From: Paenibacillus sp. JNUCC-31
GTDB taxonomy: Bacteria > Bacillota > Bacilli > Paenibacillales > Paenibacillaceae
Length of the DNA stretch: 64,000 nt
Reading direction: 5' to 3'
Assembly: GCF_014844075.1 (NCBI RefSeq)
Contig: NZ_CP062165.1
Coordinates: 2,418,001-2,482,000, forward strand
Positions 27,022-36,024 of this stretch are shown one piece after another (within the stretch, counting starts at the first letter, position 1; each line of letters opens with the position of its first letter). The translations under genes and the position numbers were made by a program. The notes below the pieces were generated by a model. It saw only the letters and a list, made by a program, of their open reading frames with translations. It was not told the DNA's origin and did no database searches.

Positions 27022-28497
27022 CTAGGTCAGTAAATAAGTTCGACTTCTCTCCTTCACATTCTGCACATATTCCCAAGTCAACGCTCGTTCCCGTTCTTGA
27101 ATGGATATAAGCTCTGCCACCTGATCCGGGTGAGTAGATCCTGAAGACCGCTTCGCAGATAAACCAGATTCAGCGGAAAAACATTGGATCAAAATCTCAT
27201 CCTGAAGTTGACTGACATAACCCATCTCAGCGCATATCGTTCGGAGTAACTCTGAATCAACATCCAATGGCCTTCGCCCCTGTTCAATCATGGCTGTAAT
27301 GTACTTTCCTGCTATGATCTGAGCATTTCGATAGGGGATATCGCACTGCAAGGTTAGTTGATTCGCTAAGGAGAATCCGCCAAAAAACTGCTCGTTGCAA
27401 ACCCGTTCCATTTGCTCTTGATCAAAGCTTACATGCGTAATGACATGAGTCAGCAATTGAATCGCGCTATTCATAGTCTCAAGCATGGTTAAAAAATGGC
27501 TACCTCCCTCCTTTGCTGTCTCAACCAAATTGGTATATGGAGTTCGTTGTTGCCCCATCACAAGATCGAGATAATATGCAGGAATATGAGCCAATTTCCC
27601 TCTAATTCGTTCTAAAATAGTAAAATTTTTCTTTTGAGGCATGGCTGAAGAAATGCCGCACAGATGATCGGGCAACTGCAAGAAACGGTATTCGCTACTC
27701 CCCCAATTCATGAAATCTGTCATAAATCGCGTTAACGTCACACTCACATTGGATAACTCCGCACCAATCAGCAGCATGAAATCCTTGGAGGCGACACCCA
27801 TCAATGCATGACGACATTCCCGATCAAATCCTAACATTCGTGCCATGTTCCTTCGGTCCCACTGTAATTCCAGACCTGACATTGCCCCTGAGCCTAGCGG
27901 ACATTCATCCAGGCTTGTCCAATGGTTTTGAAAGCGTCCAATCGTTTGTCCAATGTGCTCCAGCATTGCTGCAAAATAAAAACCCGGGCTGATGATTTGT
28001 GCTGATTGGTAATGTGTATAACCGGGCATTTTGGTATGGATATGTTTCAGTGCAAGTGGATGAATAGCATCAGCGAGTGAGAGTAGAGCTTCCATCATAT
28101 CGAGCAGTTGGTCTCTGGCAAGCATGACCTGAGCTGTTGCCTGTACATCATTACGACTTCGATCCAGATGCCAAGCTATAATAGAGTGGCTGGTATTCTG
28201 TTCTACATAACGTTCAATCGCAAACAAGATATCCGTCATGTTTTCCTGAGGATTGCCTACCAATGTGTCCATGTCGAGTTTGTCCAATTGAAGCAAAATA
28301 TGCTGCAACGCTTCATGTTCTAGCAACCCCATGCGGGTATATTCCATGGAAATGACTTTTTCGATTTGAATATAATAGGGAAGCAGGTGTTGAACCTCGT
28401 ATTTGAATTGAGGATACAATATTTCATCATGAATAAAGGTGTTAGGTTGCTCCTTTAGCCGCCCAGTTAGTGTGTTTTGGCCCATCCTTTTGTCCAT
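27022..28497 (-). CDS. Argininosuccinate-lyase-like protein, first gene of the NRPS operon
   Basis: 491 residues, fumarase/aspartase/argininosuccinate lyase superfamily. The signature loop reads SSAMPQKKNF and the substrate segment GSGAMSGLELQWDR; HYQSAQ near residue 160 fits the catalytic His region. Family members release fumarate from an aspartate adduct. No argininosuccinate synthase lies beside it, so arginine synthesis is unlikely. It more likely splits an N-(aspartyl) adduct of a threonine-derived amino acid to give 2,3-diaminobutyrate plus fumarate (by analogy with friulimicin and pacidamycin). ATG start eight bases after GGAAG. It is followed almost at once by the kinase gene. Confidence 0.88.
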   Translation of the reverse strand: MDKRMGQNTLTGRLKEQPNTFIHDEILYPQFKYEVQHLLPYYIQIEKVISMEYTRMGLLEHEALQHILLQLDKLDMDTLVGNPQENMTDILFAIERYVEQNTSHSIIAWHLDRSRNDVQATAQVMLARDQLLDMMEALLSLADAIHPLALKHIHTKMPGYTHYQSAQIISPGFYFAAMLEHIGQTIGRFQNHWTSLDECPLGSGAMSGLELQWDRRNMARMLGFDRECRHALMGVASKDFMLLIGAELSNVSVTLTRFMTDFMNWGSSEYRFLQLPDHLCGISSAMPQKKNFTILERIRGKLAHIPAYYLDLVMGQQRTPYTNLVETAKEGGSHFLTMLETMNSAIQLLTHVITHVSFDQEQMERVCNEQFFGGFSLANQLTLQCDIPYRNAQIIAGKYITAMIEQGRRPLDVDSELLRTICAEMGYVSQLQDEILIQCFSAESGLSAKRSSGSTHPDQVAELISIQERERALTWEYVQNVKERSRTYLLT

Positions 28498-28997
28498 AAA
28501 TCACTCTTCCTACCGTCATATTTAAAAAGCATTTTAACTGCAACCTGACTAGAGAAAAAAGACAAAAAATAATTAGGAAAATTTTCATATATTTGATGTA
28601 ATTATGTTTTCTTCTTCTTAATTACTTTTAACACAACCCACATGTCGAAGTAAGTCGCTTCTTGGTAAAATACCTTGATAATTTGTTTTTTTTCACATTT
28701 CTTTCTCAACAGCCTAGAATTGTGTGCGAATCGGTTATGACAGTTTTTTCACAAAAGGTAGTTATATGTATTGATAGACATGCACCTGATGAAATATCAG
28801 AAATATCTATGAAATTCACTCCGACCATCAAAGACTTGGTTTAGTATCCTTTTGATTTGAATATGTCATGACACATAAAAAAGGCCGTCCAAAATGACTC
28901 GGATGACCTCCTTTTCATGCAGTGTTATGCAACAAACATACAGCCCGTTAGTCCCAAAAAGAAAGTTGGAAACTTGTACTTTACGATAATATAATTA
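28498..28997. other. Intergenic region upstream of the NRPS operon
   Basis: AT-rich stretch that must contain the operon promoter for the 28.5-kb minus-strand unit, but I could not pick a convincing -35/-10 pair. Around 28886-28918 there is an imperfect inverted repeat (AAAAGG...GTCC / GGAT...CCTTTT) that could be a weak terminator. Short open frames here show no ribosome binding site or family motif. No gene is called. Confidence 0.4.
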
Positions 28998-29435
28998 TCA
29001 TAACCATTTCCTCAATATACTGAATGTCGCATATAACGTGCTTAAATGATCAATCTTCCTTTTCAAAGAATTATCTCCGATAATCTGTCCATCTTTAGTC
29101 CATTGTCCATATATTTGAACTAATCGCCCTGTAGTTCGTGAGAGTTCAAGAAGGGTGCCATTGCCTAGACTTAAGCTTGAATCCGAATTAGTTATAGTAG
29201 GTGAAGTAGTCTCGAACGGTCTAAAGGGCGATGGCCGTTTTTGTACACTTGAGATCTTCGAGGTAGAACGTTTCAGACTTTAGTGTGGAATGAAACGAGG
29301 GGCATTGTCAGCGGGCGTTCCTTTACGGGACATGCTCATGGTAATGCCTTTTCCTTTTCCTTTTACTACAGTCTGGTAAACTTGAGAAGTATACACGCTA
29401 GCTAAGACGATAATCCATATGAAAATCACCAGCAT
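28998..29435 (-). pseudogene. Interrupted hypothetical ORF with in-frame TAA
   Basis: An ATG at 29435 opens a 51-codon frame with a hydrophobic N-terminus (MLVIFIWIIVLASVY), stops at TAA (29282-29280), and then stays open in the same frame for 93 more codons to TGA at 28998. The downstream part reads like protein (SLGNGTLLELS, VQIYGQWTKDGQIIGD). No family was recognised and there is no good ribosome binding site. It may be a decayed small membrane-anchored protein gene; chance is not excluded. Confidence 0.3.
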
Positions 29436-29569
29436 AATTTATACGAACACAACGATCGTTCCAACTCGCTCAATGTCACCTAAGAAACTCCAATGGTAAT
29501 AGCGAACTCAGTTTGATTTAACTTATGTAGCTTCCGTATGCTTCTAATTCGTTCTCCAATAGTAGACAA
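29426..29569 (-). pseudogene. XRE-type HTH regulator remnant with in-frame TAG
   Basis: A strong AAGGAGG is followed by a TTG start at 29569 and the first part of an XRE/Cro helix-turn-helix: STIGERIRSIRKLHKLNQT, EFAITIGVS, then TAG (29482-29480), then VTLSELERS in the same frame. In intact homologs the recognition helix continues through this point, so one base change (for example CAG to TAG) would explain the stop. The frame ends at 29426 without a C-terminal domain. Truncated and dead as written. Confidence 0.7.
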
Positions 29570-29583
29570 ATAACCTCCTTAAA

Positions 29584-29621
29584 TTAAAGAAAAGTCCTGA
29601 TGACATTTAATCATCAGGACT
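29584..29621 (-). terminator. Rho-independent terminator, minus strand
   Basis: A perfect 11-bp inverted repeat (AGTCCTGATGA at 29593-29603 and its complement at 29611-29621) with a 7-base loop. On the minus strand it is followed by TTTTCTTT. No intact gene ends just upstream, so it probably belonged to a lost gene. It would shield the decay zone from transcription coming from the right. Confidence 0.65.
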
Positions 29622-30043
29622 CCTTAATGTTACACTTCAAAGTATTAATTTTATAAACAATGATCGTTGTTTTGACTTACCAACTATAATGTAACTGAAC
29701 ACATCTTTGCTTTTGAAGAAGTTAAAAATAGTTCGCAACTGAAAACCCATGACACTTCTAACTTTCCTTGTCTTAGGATCGATTTAAAGCTTGTAACTGA
29801 ATCTTCTTTACAGGAAAATAAATTTTGTAACTTCATATCAGGGTAGTCCATTTCAGTAGATCTGTTTATTGATTCAGTTTCCAAAAAAATATTTATCCCA
29901 CATCTTAGAATTTCGTAACTTTATGCTCTCAGCCCGACTATACCTTTCATCATCATCACGAATCATAAGATCGGTATTGATCTGTTGTAACTATTAAATC
30001 TTATATTTTCATAACTCTTTGATGAAGAAATTATAGGCTCTCT
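29622..30043. other. AT-rich intergenic remnant
   Basis: No supported gene. A 66-codon minus-strand frame at 29684-29884 shows no family motif and is not called. The right part runs into the truncated AraC fragment. Confidence 0.5.
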
Positions 30044-30490
30044 GTGCGCTTATTCTTCATTAAGCTGAGCAACCGGATTCACTCCACCCAGAAGGAAGTC
30101 GGCAACACGCATTACAACAAGATGTCCGTCATCCGCACCAAAATCTACAACCAGCCCTTCCTGAACTGGACGATCGAAGGCCTATCCCACGAGCTGACCA
30201 TGAGCCGGTCCTGCTTCCAGCACCTGTATAAGGACTTCTTCGGCGTAAGCCCGATGGCTGACGTCATTGCCAGCCGGATCGAACATGCCAAATATCTGCT
30301 CACGACCACAGACATCTCCGTCAAAAAGATCGCCGAGATGAGCGGCTACGCCAGCGAGATTCACTTCATGCGCCAATTCAAGCAGCAGACGGGGCAGACG
30401 CCATCAACAGTCCGTCTGCACCAGCTGGCAGTGTCCAAGCAACTCGTCAGGCGTGTACTGGTCACAGTACTTTTTATACTCAGGAAATAA
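30044..30490 (+). pseudogene. AraC-family regulator, C-terminal HTH fragment
   Basis: The frame reads the two helix-turn-helix units of an AraC DNA-binding domain: WTIEGLSHELTMSRSCFQHLY, with the second unit around TDISVKKIAEMSGYASEIHF and FKQQTGQTPSTVR. The N-terminal sensing domain (normally 150 residues or more) is absent; the frame is closed by TGA at 30023. From about 30410 the reading is antisense to a macro-domain gene, so the natural end was replaced at a recombination junction. Not expected to be functional. Confidence 0.75.
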
Positions 30491-30616
30491 GTTCGGATAT
30501 CGGTCCCGCAGAATCTTCGCGATCCCCGACCCCATCACCCCCTGACAATTCACCTGATGCCCAAGAATATTTTCACTGGCTTCTAATAGATCGCCGTTTA
30601 TGATTTGGATGGTCAT
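30404..30616 (-). pseudogene. Macro-domain protein, N-terminal fragment
   Basis: 70 codons beginning MTIQIINGDLLEA, followed by HQVNCQGVMGSGIAKI, the ADP-ribose-binding start of a macro domain (Appr-1''-p processing family). It breaks off after LLGHCQLVQTDC, roughly half the usual 140-150 residues, at the junction with the AraC fragment. ATG at 30616 is preceded by AAGGAGAG, so the 5' end of the old gene is intact. Function is likely lost. Confidence 0.75.
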
Positions 30617-30915
30617 GGTTCTCTCCTTGTTGTTGTGACTTGGGTGTTTGGCAGATAGATTGAACTTAAGAATGTCCGTTCCGGGATAGCCGTGACTACA
30701 GAGAATGTTTGGCCTTCCGGCCGCTGTTGTCCCCAGATTTCTTGATTTGAACTATATTAGCAGTAGAAATCCGGCGACAAAGGCGGACGCTACCGCTCCT
30801 CCAGCTCCAAAATTCTCCTCCGTCACTCTTCCCTAACCGAATAGTTTCAATTTCAATCTATCTCATTCTTGTATTAGGATTATATCATTCTCCCCCTAAG
30901 CCATTCCTCCTCCGT
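30617..30915. other. Intergenic region, no gene seen
   Basis: About 300 bases between the macro-domain fragment and the protease gene. It should hold the old promoter of the macro gene. No RNA or clear repeat recognised. Confidence 0.5.
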
Positions 30916-31599
30916 CTACAGCGTAGAATAATAGAGAAGATTGAGGCCGTTATACACGATATGCACCACGACTCCCGGCCAGATGGAGCCTGTCTTGCGG
31001 AACAGGTATCCCACCAGGATGCCGACCATGAATGCGTCTAACAGGATAACGGTGAATCCATGAATCACGCCGAAGATTGCAGCGCTGCCGACCACCCCGG
31101 CCCATGCTCCATATCGGTTCAGTGCATTGGCAATTACGCCGCGGAATACAAACTCCTCGCTGAGTGGCGTGAGGATGGCCCCGGTGATAATCAGAATGAA
31201 GAGCGAGAGCGGACCGCCTTGCGCTGCCGTCTGGAAGTCCGCCTGGGTGTTGATCTCGGTAATAAAGTGATAATAGATTCCTTCAATAACAAAGCATCCC
31301 CCGAACGCGGCAATGCCGATTACGACCGCCACCAGCAACCATTTCCGTTCAGTCATCCGAAACCCGAAAGCACGTAAATTGCGAATCCGCAAGGCGTAGG
31401 CTGCAAACAAAGCCAGGAAGCCAATCAGACCATTGCCCGCACCTCCGATATTAATCCGCAAGATGGCTTGCTCATCAGGAAGTTGAAGCATCCAGACACC
31501 AAGGATAACAACGCCAACCATATAGAGGGACAGTGCAGTTAGGATCTCCGGCCAGCCGGGCCGGGTTTGAGGTATTTCAGACATGGATGGACTGCTCAT
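30916..31599 (-). CDS. CPBP family intramembrane metalloprotease
   Basis: 227 residues, strongly hydrophobic with several membrane segments. It carries the CPBP (CAAX-protease and bacteriocin-processing, formerly Abi) motifs: TPLSEEFVFRG (EExxxR) near residue 155, FGVIHG, and VVVHIVYNGLN at the end. Such proteins act in the membrane, often in bacteriocin immunity or processing; the substrate here is unknown. ATG at 31599 has GGGAGG six bases upstream and is preferred over the ATG at 31623. It is divergent from the two-component system, which could regulate it (inference). Confidence 0.88.
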   Translation of the reverse strand: MSSPSMSEIPQTRPGWPEILTALSLYMVGVVILGVWMLQLPDEQAILRINIGGAGNGLIGFLALFAAYALRIRNLRAFGFRMTERKWLLVAVVIGIAAFGGCFVIEGIYYHFITEINTQADFQTAAQGGPLSLFILIITGAILTPLSEEFVFRGVIANALNRYGAWAGVVGSAAIFGVIHGFTVILLDAFMVGILVGYLFRKTGSIWPGVVVHIVYNGLNLLYYSTL

Positions 31600-31779
31600 T
31601 GCCAGCCTCCCGGTAGTGACCATTTTTTACTCATGCTATTAACCTCCGCTTTAATAGATTGAATGCAACCATCCTTTTCCTGCTACTCCTCTCATCGAAG
31701 CTCGAATATGCTGCTCAGACCTATCCTACCAACCCCGCTGGAACGGAACTTAAACGAACCGATGAATTTTTGCTTAATT

Positions 31780-31809
31780 TTGTCCCTGCTGTTTAGGTCC
31801 TGTTAAGAT
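31780..31809 (+). promoter_or_regulatory. Possible sigma-A promoter of the two-component operon
   Basis: TTGTCC (31780-31785), 18-base spacer, TAAGAT (31804-31809), about 30 bases before the response regulator start. Partial consensus only. Confidence 0.3.
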
Positions 31810-31839
31810 AAATATGCTATTTTGAAAAAGGGTGAGAAA

Positions 31840-32574
31840 ATGCCAAATCTATCCGCTATTAAAATCGCTATCGTTGACGACGAACCTTCGATGATCACCA
31901 TGCTGCAAATGGTGCTTCGCCGGGAAGGTTTTCATCAACTGTACGGGGCTTCCACTTATACCGAAGCTCTCAGCCTAGTGCAACGCGTGGTCCCCGATAT
32001 TGTTCTGCTTGACATTATGCTTCCCGACGGCAGCGGACTGGAGCTCTGCTCCAAGATCCGCGAATACGGGAACCCGTATATACTGTTCCTGACAGCCAAG
32101 GCGTCCGATCTCGATATTCTAAAAGGCTTCGCCATGGGTGGGGATGATTATATCACCAAGCCCTTCAACCCCCTGGAGGTAGCCGCAAGAATTCAAGCGC
32201 GCATACGCCGGTTGGAGCCGGAAGCCCTGGCGTCCGGTTCTGCGAAGCATCCCGATGCGGGAATTTACCGGTTCGGCCGCTTTACCATCAACGAGTCGGA
32301 GGGCGAGCTGACCGTAGAGGGACAGCCCGTTCCTTGCCCTGCACAGGTTTTCCAGCTATTACTGCACTTCTGCAGACATCCCGGAATCGTATTCTCCAAA
32401 ACCCAGCTCTACGACAATGTCTGGGGGATCAACGGACAGGGCGATGATTCGACCGTGATGGTGCATATCCGCCGCATACGGGAGAGGATTGAACTCGATC
32501 CCGGCAATCCAAAGCTGCTGCTTACGGTACGCGGACTTGGCTACAAGCTGGTGAAGGAGCCGGAGGAGCGATGA
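31840..32574 (+). CDS. OmpR/PhoB-family response regulator
   Basis: 244 residues. Receiver domain about 8-120 with the acidic pair in IVDDEP, phospho-acceptor Asp in VLLDIMLPDGSG, and the conserved Lys in YITKPFNP. The C-terminal winged helix about 145-240 includes VMVHIRRIRERI and TVRGLGYKL. It acts as a DNA-binding partner of the histidine kinase encoded next. ATG at 31840 follows GGGTGAG; the upstream TTG at 31822 is less likely. The target genes are not evident; the divergent protease gene is a candidate. Confidence 0.95.
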   Translation: MPNLSAIKIAIVDDEPSMITMLQMVLRREGFHQLYGASTYTEALSLVQRVVPDIVLLDIMLPDGSGLELCSKIREYGNPYILFLTAKASDLDILKGFAMGGDDYITKPFNPLEVAARIQARIRRLEPEALASGSAKHPDAGIYRFGRFTINESEGELTVEGQPVPCPAQVFQLLLHFCRHPGIVFSKTQLYDNVWGINGQGDDSTVMVHIRRIRERIELDPGNPKLLLTVRGLGYKLVKEPEER

Positions 32575-34313
32575 AAATCCAGCAACGTATGGCTTTCCAC
32601 TTCACGTATCAGTTGATTTTCTATGCTCTGGCAATTGTGACCATTGCTTTGGTTGCCTGCATCCTGTTCTTTCAGAACATGACCAGTAATGAGATACGCC
32701 GGAACTTTCCGGTTGGCGTCCTGCAACAGATTGCCCAAGAAGCCCAGTACAAAGACGGAAAAATTCACATCTTCCCCCAGTGGGACAAGCTTATCGAAGA
32801 GAAAGAGATGTGGCTGCAGGTGGTTAGTGCGGAAGGAGACGTAGTCTACAGCATTAATACAACTCCCTACCCCGCACTACCTGCCTCCTACTCCACCGCT
32901 CAATTGCTCGATATCCAGGAGACACGGAGACTGGGGTCTTATGCTGTGCAGACGCAACTGAATTTCTCGTTCCAGGACCCGCTTCTATATGTACTCGGCT
33001 ATCCAACCCCTGACCTTGACCAGCTCACGGCGTGGTTCAACGCTTACGGACAGCAGGGCATGGTAAGAAGTGAAGCGGTTCCCCTCTTGGAACAGCAGCT
33101 TCGAAAGACTGGCAGTTATCTGCAAGTGATCGACCCTGAGAGTAACACCGTACAAGGCATTGGCGATCAAACGTATGTACAAAAGGCATATCGGCCGCTG
33201 GATATTCTGGCCATCCAGCAGTCTCCAGACAACTATGAAGCGGGTATTGTGGCCCACCGGGACGAGCCGAGCGGAATGACCTGGATCGTCTATACGCCCC
33301 ATGCAGCCGGACTCCCTCTGAAGCATCCTGTATTGGAAAACGCAACGCCGAGACTCATCTGGATTGCGGTACTGATCCTGATCCTCGCTCTGTCGATCTC
33401 CATCTGGCATGGCTACCGCTATGGGCGGCCTCTGATTCTGTTCGCAGGCTGGTTCGAACGGATGGGCCAAGGGCAGTACGACGAGGTGCTGACCGCCAAG
33501 GACAAACGCAAGGTATTCCGCCGCAATGGCACTATGCGAACCCGCAACAGGCTCTATCAGGAAGTCATTCAAGCCTTCTATCAAATGACTCATCAATTGG
33601 CTCAAATCGAGAGGGACCGCAAGAGGCTCGAGAAGGAGCAGGCGGAGTGGATGTCAGGGATCTCCCATGATTTGCGCACACCTCTGGCCACGATTCAAGG
33701 CTACGGATATATGCTGGAGAAGCTGCCTGAGCAATGGAGCCAAGAGGAAATGCGGATCATGGGTGCGACCATCCGGGAAAAAGGGGATTATATGCTTGAG
33801 CTGATCTCCGACTTCTCTCTAATCCATCAGCTCAAGCAGAGCGATTCCATCATGGTCCGCCGGGACATCGATCTGGCAGAGTTGATACGCTGCTCCGTGT
33901 TGAAGTACGTCAACGATGCCACCATGTCTGAGTATCTGTTTCACTACACCGGGGAAGAGGGTTCCCTGTTGATACAGGGAGATGTAACCTGGTTACAGCG
34001 GCTGATGGACAATTTGCTGTCCAATGCGGTCAAGCATAATCCGCCAGGCACAACCATTACCGTCAATCTTATCCGAGTCAACGGCCAAGCTTGCATACGG
34101 GTACTCGATAATGGGAACGGGATGGATGAGGAGACACTGCATCATTTGTTCAATCGCTATTACCGCGGAACCAATACCGAGGAATCAACAGACGGCTCCG
34201 GACTCGGAATGAGCATCGCCAAAACCATCGTCGAAGCACACGGCGGCGAAATCAAGGTCCAATCGAAAATTGGGCAAGGCACGGAATTTGAGATTCTTTT
34301 GCCCTGCTGCTAG
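32571..34313 (+). CDS. Sensor histidine kinase
   Basis: 580 residues. Membrane segments near residues 12-35 and 262-282 enclose an extracellular sensor region of about 225 residues. Then come a HAMP-like linker, the HisKA box (MSGISHDLRTPLATI) near 362, and the HATPase_c domain with N box (LLSNAVKHNP), G1 (DNGNGMD) and G2 (GSGLGMSI). The ATG overlaps the regulator stop (ATGA), so the pair is translationally coupled. The signal sensed cannot be inferred. Confidence 0.95.
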   Translation: MKIQQRMAFHFTYQLIFYALAIVTIALVACILFFQNMTSNEIRRNFPVGVLQQIAQEAQYKDGKIHIFPQWDKLIEEKEMWLQVVSAEGDVVYSINTTPYPALPASYSTAQLLDIQETRRLGSYAVQTQLNFSFQDPLLYVLGYPTPDLDQLTAWFNAYGQQGMVRSEAVPLLEQQLRKTGSYLQVIDPESNTVQGIGDQTYVQKAYRPLDILAIQQSPDNYEAGIVAHRDEPSGMTWIVYTPHAAGLPLKHPVLENATPRLIWIAVLILILALSISIWHGYRYGRPLILFAGWFERMGQGQYDEVLTAKDKRKVFRRNGTMRTRNRLYQEVIQAFYQMTHQLAQIERDRKRLEKEQAEWMSGISHDLRTPLATIQGYGYMLEKLPEQWSQEEMRIMGATIREKGDYMLELISDFSLIHQLKQSDSIMVRRDIDLAELIRCSVLKYVNDATMSEYLFHYTGEEGSLLIQGDVTWLQRLMDNLLSNAVKHNPPGTTITVNLIRVNGQACIRVLDNGNGMDEETLHHLFNRYYRGTNTEESTDGSGLGMSIAKTIVEAHGGEIKVQSKIGQGTEFEILLPCC

Positions 34314-34477
34314 ATCACGCTAATCTGTCAAGTTCAGCTAATTCTGTAATGAAGCAAAGAATTCAGGCAATCGGCCCTTAATCGTACGATATCAATTCAC
34401 TTCAATCCAAATGGGGGAATTAAAGTTTCTGAAATAACTTACCAAATTATAGAGTTAATATTGAATGGATAAAAACC

Positions 34478-34514
34478 AAAAATGACTGTGCAGAAATCTG
34501 CAACAGTCATTTTT
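34478..34514. terminator. Bidirectional terminator
   Basis: Inverted repeat AAAAATGACTGT / ACAGTCATTTTT with runs of T on both strands, between the kinase gene and the convergent XRE gene. Confidence 0.75.
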
Positions 34515-34519
34515 GTGTT

Positions 34520-34765
34520 TTATATTCTCTTGGCTCCAGCAATCTCTTCCTCCACAAGCCTAACCAATTCCGAAGCCTTCATATTCAACGCCTCAGCAAG
34601 CGCTAGCAATGAGTTCAGGGTAGGCTGATGAATCCCGCGTTCCAGCATCGATATGTAAGTCCGGTCAAGATTGCTTTGGAAGGCTAACTTCTCTTGACTC
34701 ATCTTGTTTCTCTTCCGAATAGTCTTTAACACTTGCCCAAAGATTTCTTCTGATTTCAAGGCCAT
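34520..34765 (-). CDS. XRE-family small HTH regulator
   Basis: 81 residues, a single Cro/C1-type helix-turn-helix: VLKTIRKRNKMSQEKLAF, then TYISMLERGIHQPTLNSLL. Chromosomal homologs of this size repress their own promoters or neighbouring genes. It is divergent from the 104-residue small protein gene at 34873, and the shared intergenic region is the likely operator. Intact, with an ATG start. Confidence 0.85.
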   Translation of the reverse strand: MALKSEEIFGQVLKTIRKRNKMSQEKLAFQSNLDRTYISMLERGIHQPTLNSLLALAEALNMKASELVRLVEEEIAGAKRI

Positions 34766-34872
34766 ACCTCTTTTAGGTTAATTATCTAGTTGTCCGAACA
34801 TTCAAATCCACGTAGTATACTCTACAAAATGATAATAATTCATGATATAATTTGCATAATGGGGATGAGGGA

Positions 34873-35187
34873 ATGAAGAGTCTTTTAGAAAAGCTATATC
34901 ATGGCCATTTGCATCCGAATGAAAACGTAATACCAAGTGACCCGCAATACTCTGAATTATGTCAACAAACATCTGAAATCATAGAGATTTGGAAGAAACG
35001 ACATACAGAAGAGGAGTTCCAACAATTAGAAGCATTGTTAGACCTAAACGCTCAGACACACGGCATGGAGCTATCCTCGATTTTCAAATATGGATTCCGT
35101 CTAGGAGCAGGCATTATGGTTGAGGTTTTAACGGGGGAGGAGGATCTTGCTAGTAGGTTGAGTAGTGTCACTGATAAGACTCAGTGA
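34873..35187 (+). CDS. Small acidic protein, DUF6809-like
   Basis: 104 residues starting MKSLLEKLYHGHLHPNE, a start typical of small Paenibacillus proteins annotated as DUF6809 (from recall). It contains the segment EEFQQLEALLDLNAQTHG and a C-terminal FKYGFRLGAGIMVEVL. Function unknown. ATG at 34873 with GGGGAT upstream is preferred over 34852. It is divergent from the XRE regulator and followed by a terminator, forming a two-gene module. Confidence 0.75.
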   Translation: MKSLLEKLYHGHLHPNENVIPSDPQYSELCQQTSEIIEIWKKRHTEEEFQQLEALLDLNAQTHGMELSSIFKYGFRLGAGIMVEVLTGEEDLASRLSSVTDKTQ

Positions 35188-35239
35188 TTAACGGAAAAAT
35201 TCTGCGTGGTTCATAAATGTTAACCTCAATTAAAAGTAA

Positions 35240-35569
35240 TCAGAAACCTTGATTTCTCAAGGTTTTCTTTGCAATGCCAGAGTGAGCGGCTATTATTGAT
35301 CTCCGGTCGCTCAGTCGTTTTAGTACATCTCTCATAAAGCTAAAGTGTATCTGAAAATGCAACTTAAACTGGGTATCGTCAAGCATACTGCAGTCCCTTG
35401 CAGGTTGCCAGGGCAGAATGCTGGTAGGCAGAAATACACGGGGATTTTCGGTGCTCAAACACTTGGGCCGAATCCAGACATCCCGAATCCCGCGCACCTC
35501 AATTTTCCGCTGCGTAATCCTTCTCGACTTGTCCAGATATATGATTTCTAAAGTTTGGACGATGTTCAT
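35240..35569 (-). CDS. Hypothetical protein, probably with a frame-worn C-terminus
   Basis: 109 codons from ATG 35569. The first 60 residues look like a real conserved protein (LEIIYLDKSRRITQRKIEV, VFLPTSILPWQPA), a pattern I associate with short Paenibacillus proteins next to WYL regulators. The last ten or so codons run through the terminator of the opposite-strand gene, so the present C-terminus is probably not original. Function unknown. It is divergent from a WYL-regulator fragment. Confidence 0.45.
   Translation of the reverse strand: MNIVQTLEIIYLDKSRRITQRKIEVRGIRDVWIRPKCLSTENPRVFLPTSILPWQPARDCSMLDDTQFKLHFQIHFSFMRDVLKRLSDRRSIIAAHSGIAKKTLRNQGF
35243..35270 (+). terminator. Terminator of the 34873-35187 gene
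   Basis: AAACCTTGA (35244-35252) pairs with TCAAGGTTT (35257-35265), followed by TCTTT on the plus strand. Confidence 0.6.
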
Positions 35570-35580
35570 CCTTATGATTT

Positions 35581-35907
35581 ATGTCGGAGCTTTTCGAGCT
35601 GGAAGATACATTTATGTTGCCAGCAGATTTCCTTTTAGATGTATACCAGCCTCCAGATGATCGCGACGTCCGTGTGCGCATCTGGGTCCAACCTGACATT
35701 GCCGATAAGGTAAGGGAATCGAACAACTTCTATATAGAAACCATAGAGGATCATACGGAAGGGTTGCTGGTGACCTTACGTGTTCGGCAGCCTGAGGAAT
35801 TGCTGCATTGGGTGCTCGGCTGGGGAGGCGAAGTGGTTGTGCTGGAGCCGGAATCCTTCCGACATCGGGTTAGAAACGAACTGAAAAAAACGTTAAAACG
35901 CTACTGA
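35581..35907 (+). pseudogene. WYL-domain regulator, C-terminal fragment
   Basis: 108 codons that match the end of a YafY/DeoR-type WYL regulator: DRDVRVRIWVQPDIADKV, then EGLLVTLRVRQPEELLHWVLG and GGEVVVLEPESFRHRV. The N-terminal winged helix and the WYL core (about 200 residues) are missing, and no trace of them lies upstream, where another frame runs on the minus strand. The old 3' end and its terminator are kept. Probably not functional, although a free C-terminal domain could still be translated from ATG 35581. Confidence 0.7.
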
Positions 35908-35932
35908 CATAACGGTGTCAGTAGCGTTTTTG
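35895..35932 (+). terminator. Terminator of the WYL gene
   Basis: A 15-bp inverted repeat (35895-35909 with 35916-35930) overlapping the stop codon and followed by TTTTTG. A second small hairpin, AAAAGCTC / GAGCTTTT, follows at about 35948-35970. Confidence 0.85.
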
Positions 35933-36024
35933 TATACTTCAAATAAGTAAAAGCTCGAATTTGAGCTTTTATTATATCTCCTGTTATAACTATTTGTGTT
36001 ATAACAAGAAACATTACAATTATT

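Noticed and set aside
27022..28497. argH for arginine biosynthesis
   Set aside because: No argG or other arginine gene nearby; it opens an NRPS operon with a GHMP kinase.
28521..28550. TTGCAG-N17-TATGAC on the minus strand as NRPS operon promoter
   Set aside because: Only weak consensus and too close to the start codon to be trusted.
29684..29884. 66-codon minus-strand frame in the decay zone
   Set aside because: No ribosome binding site, no motif; not supported.
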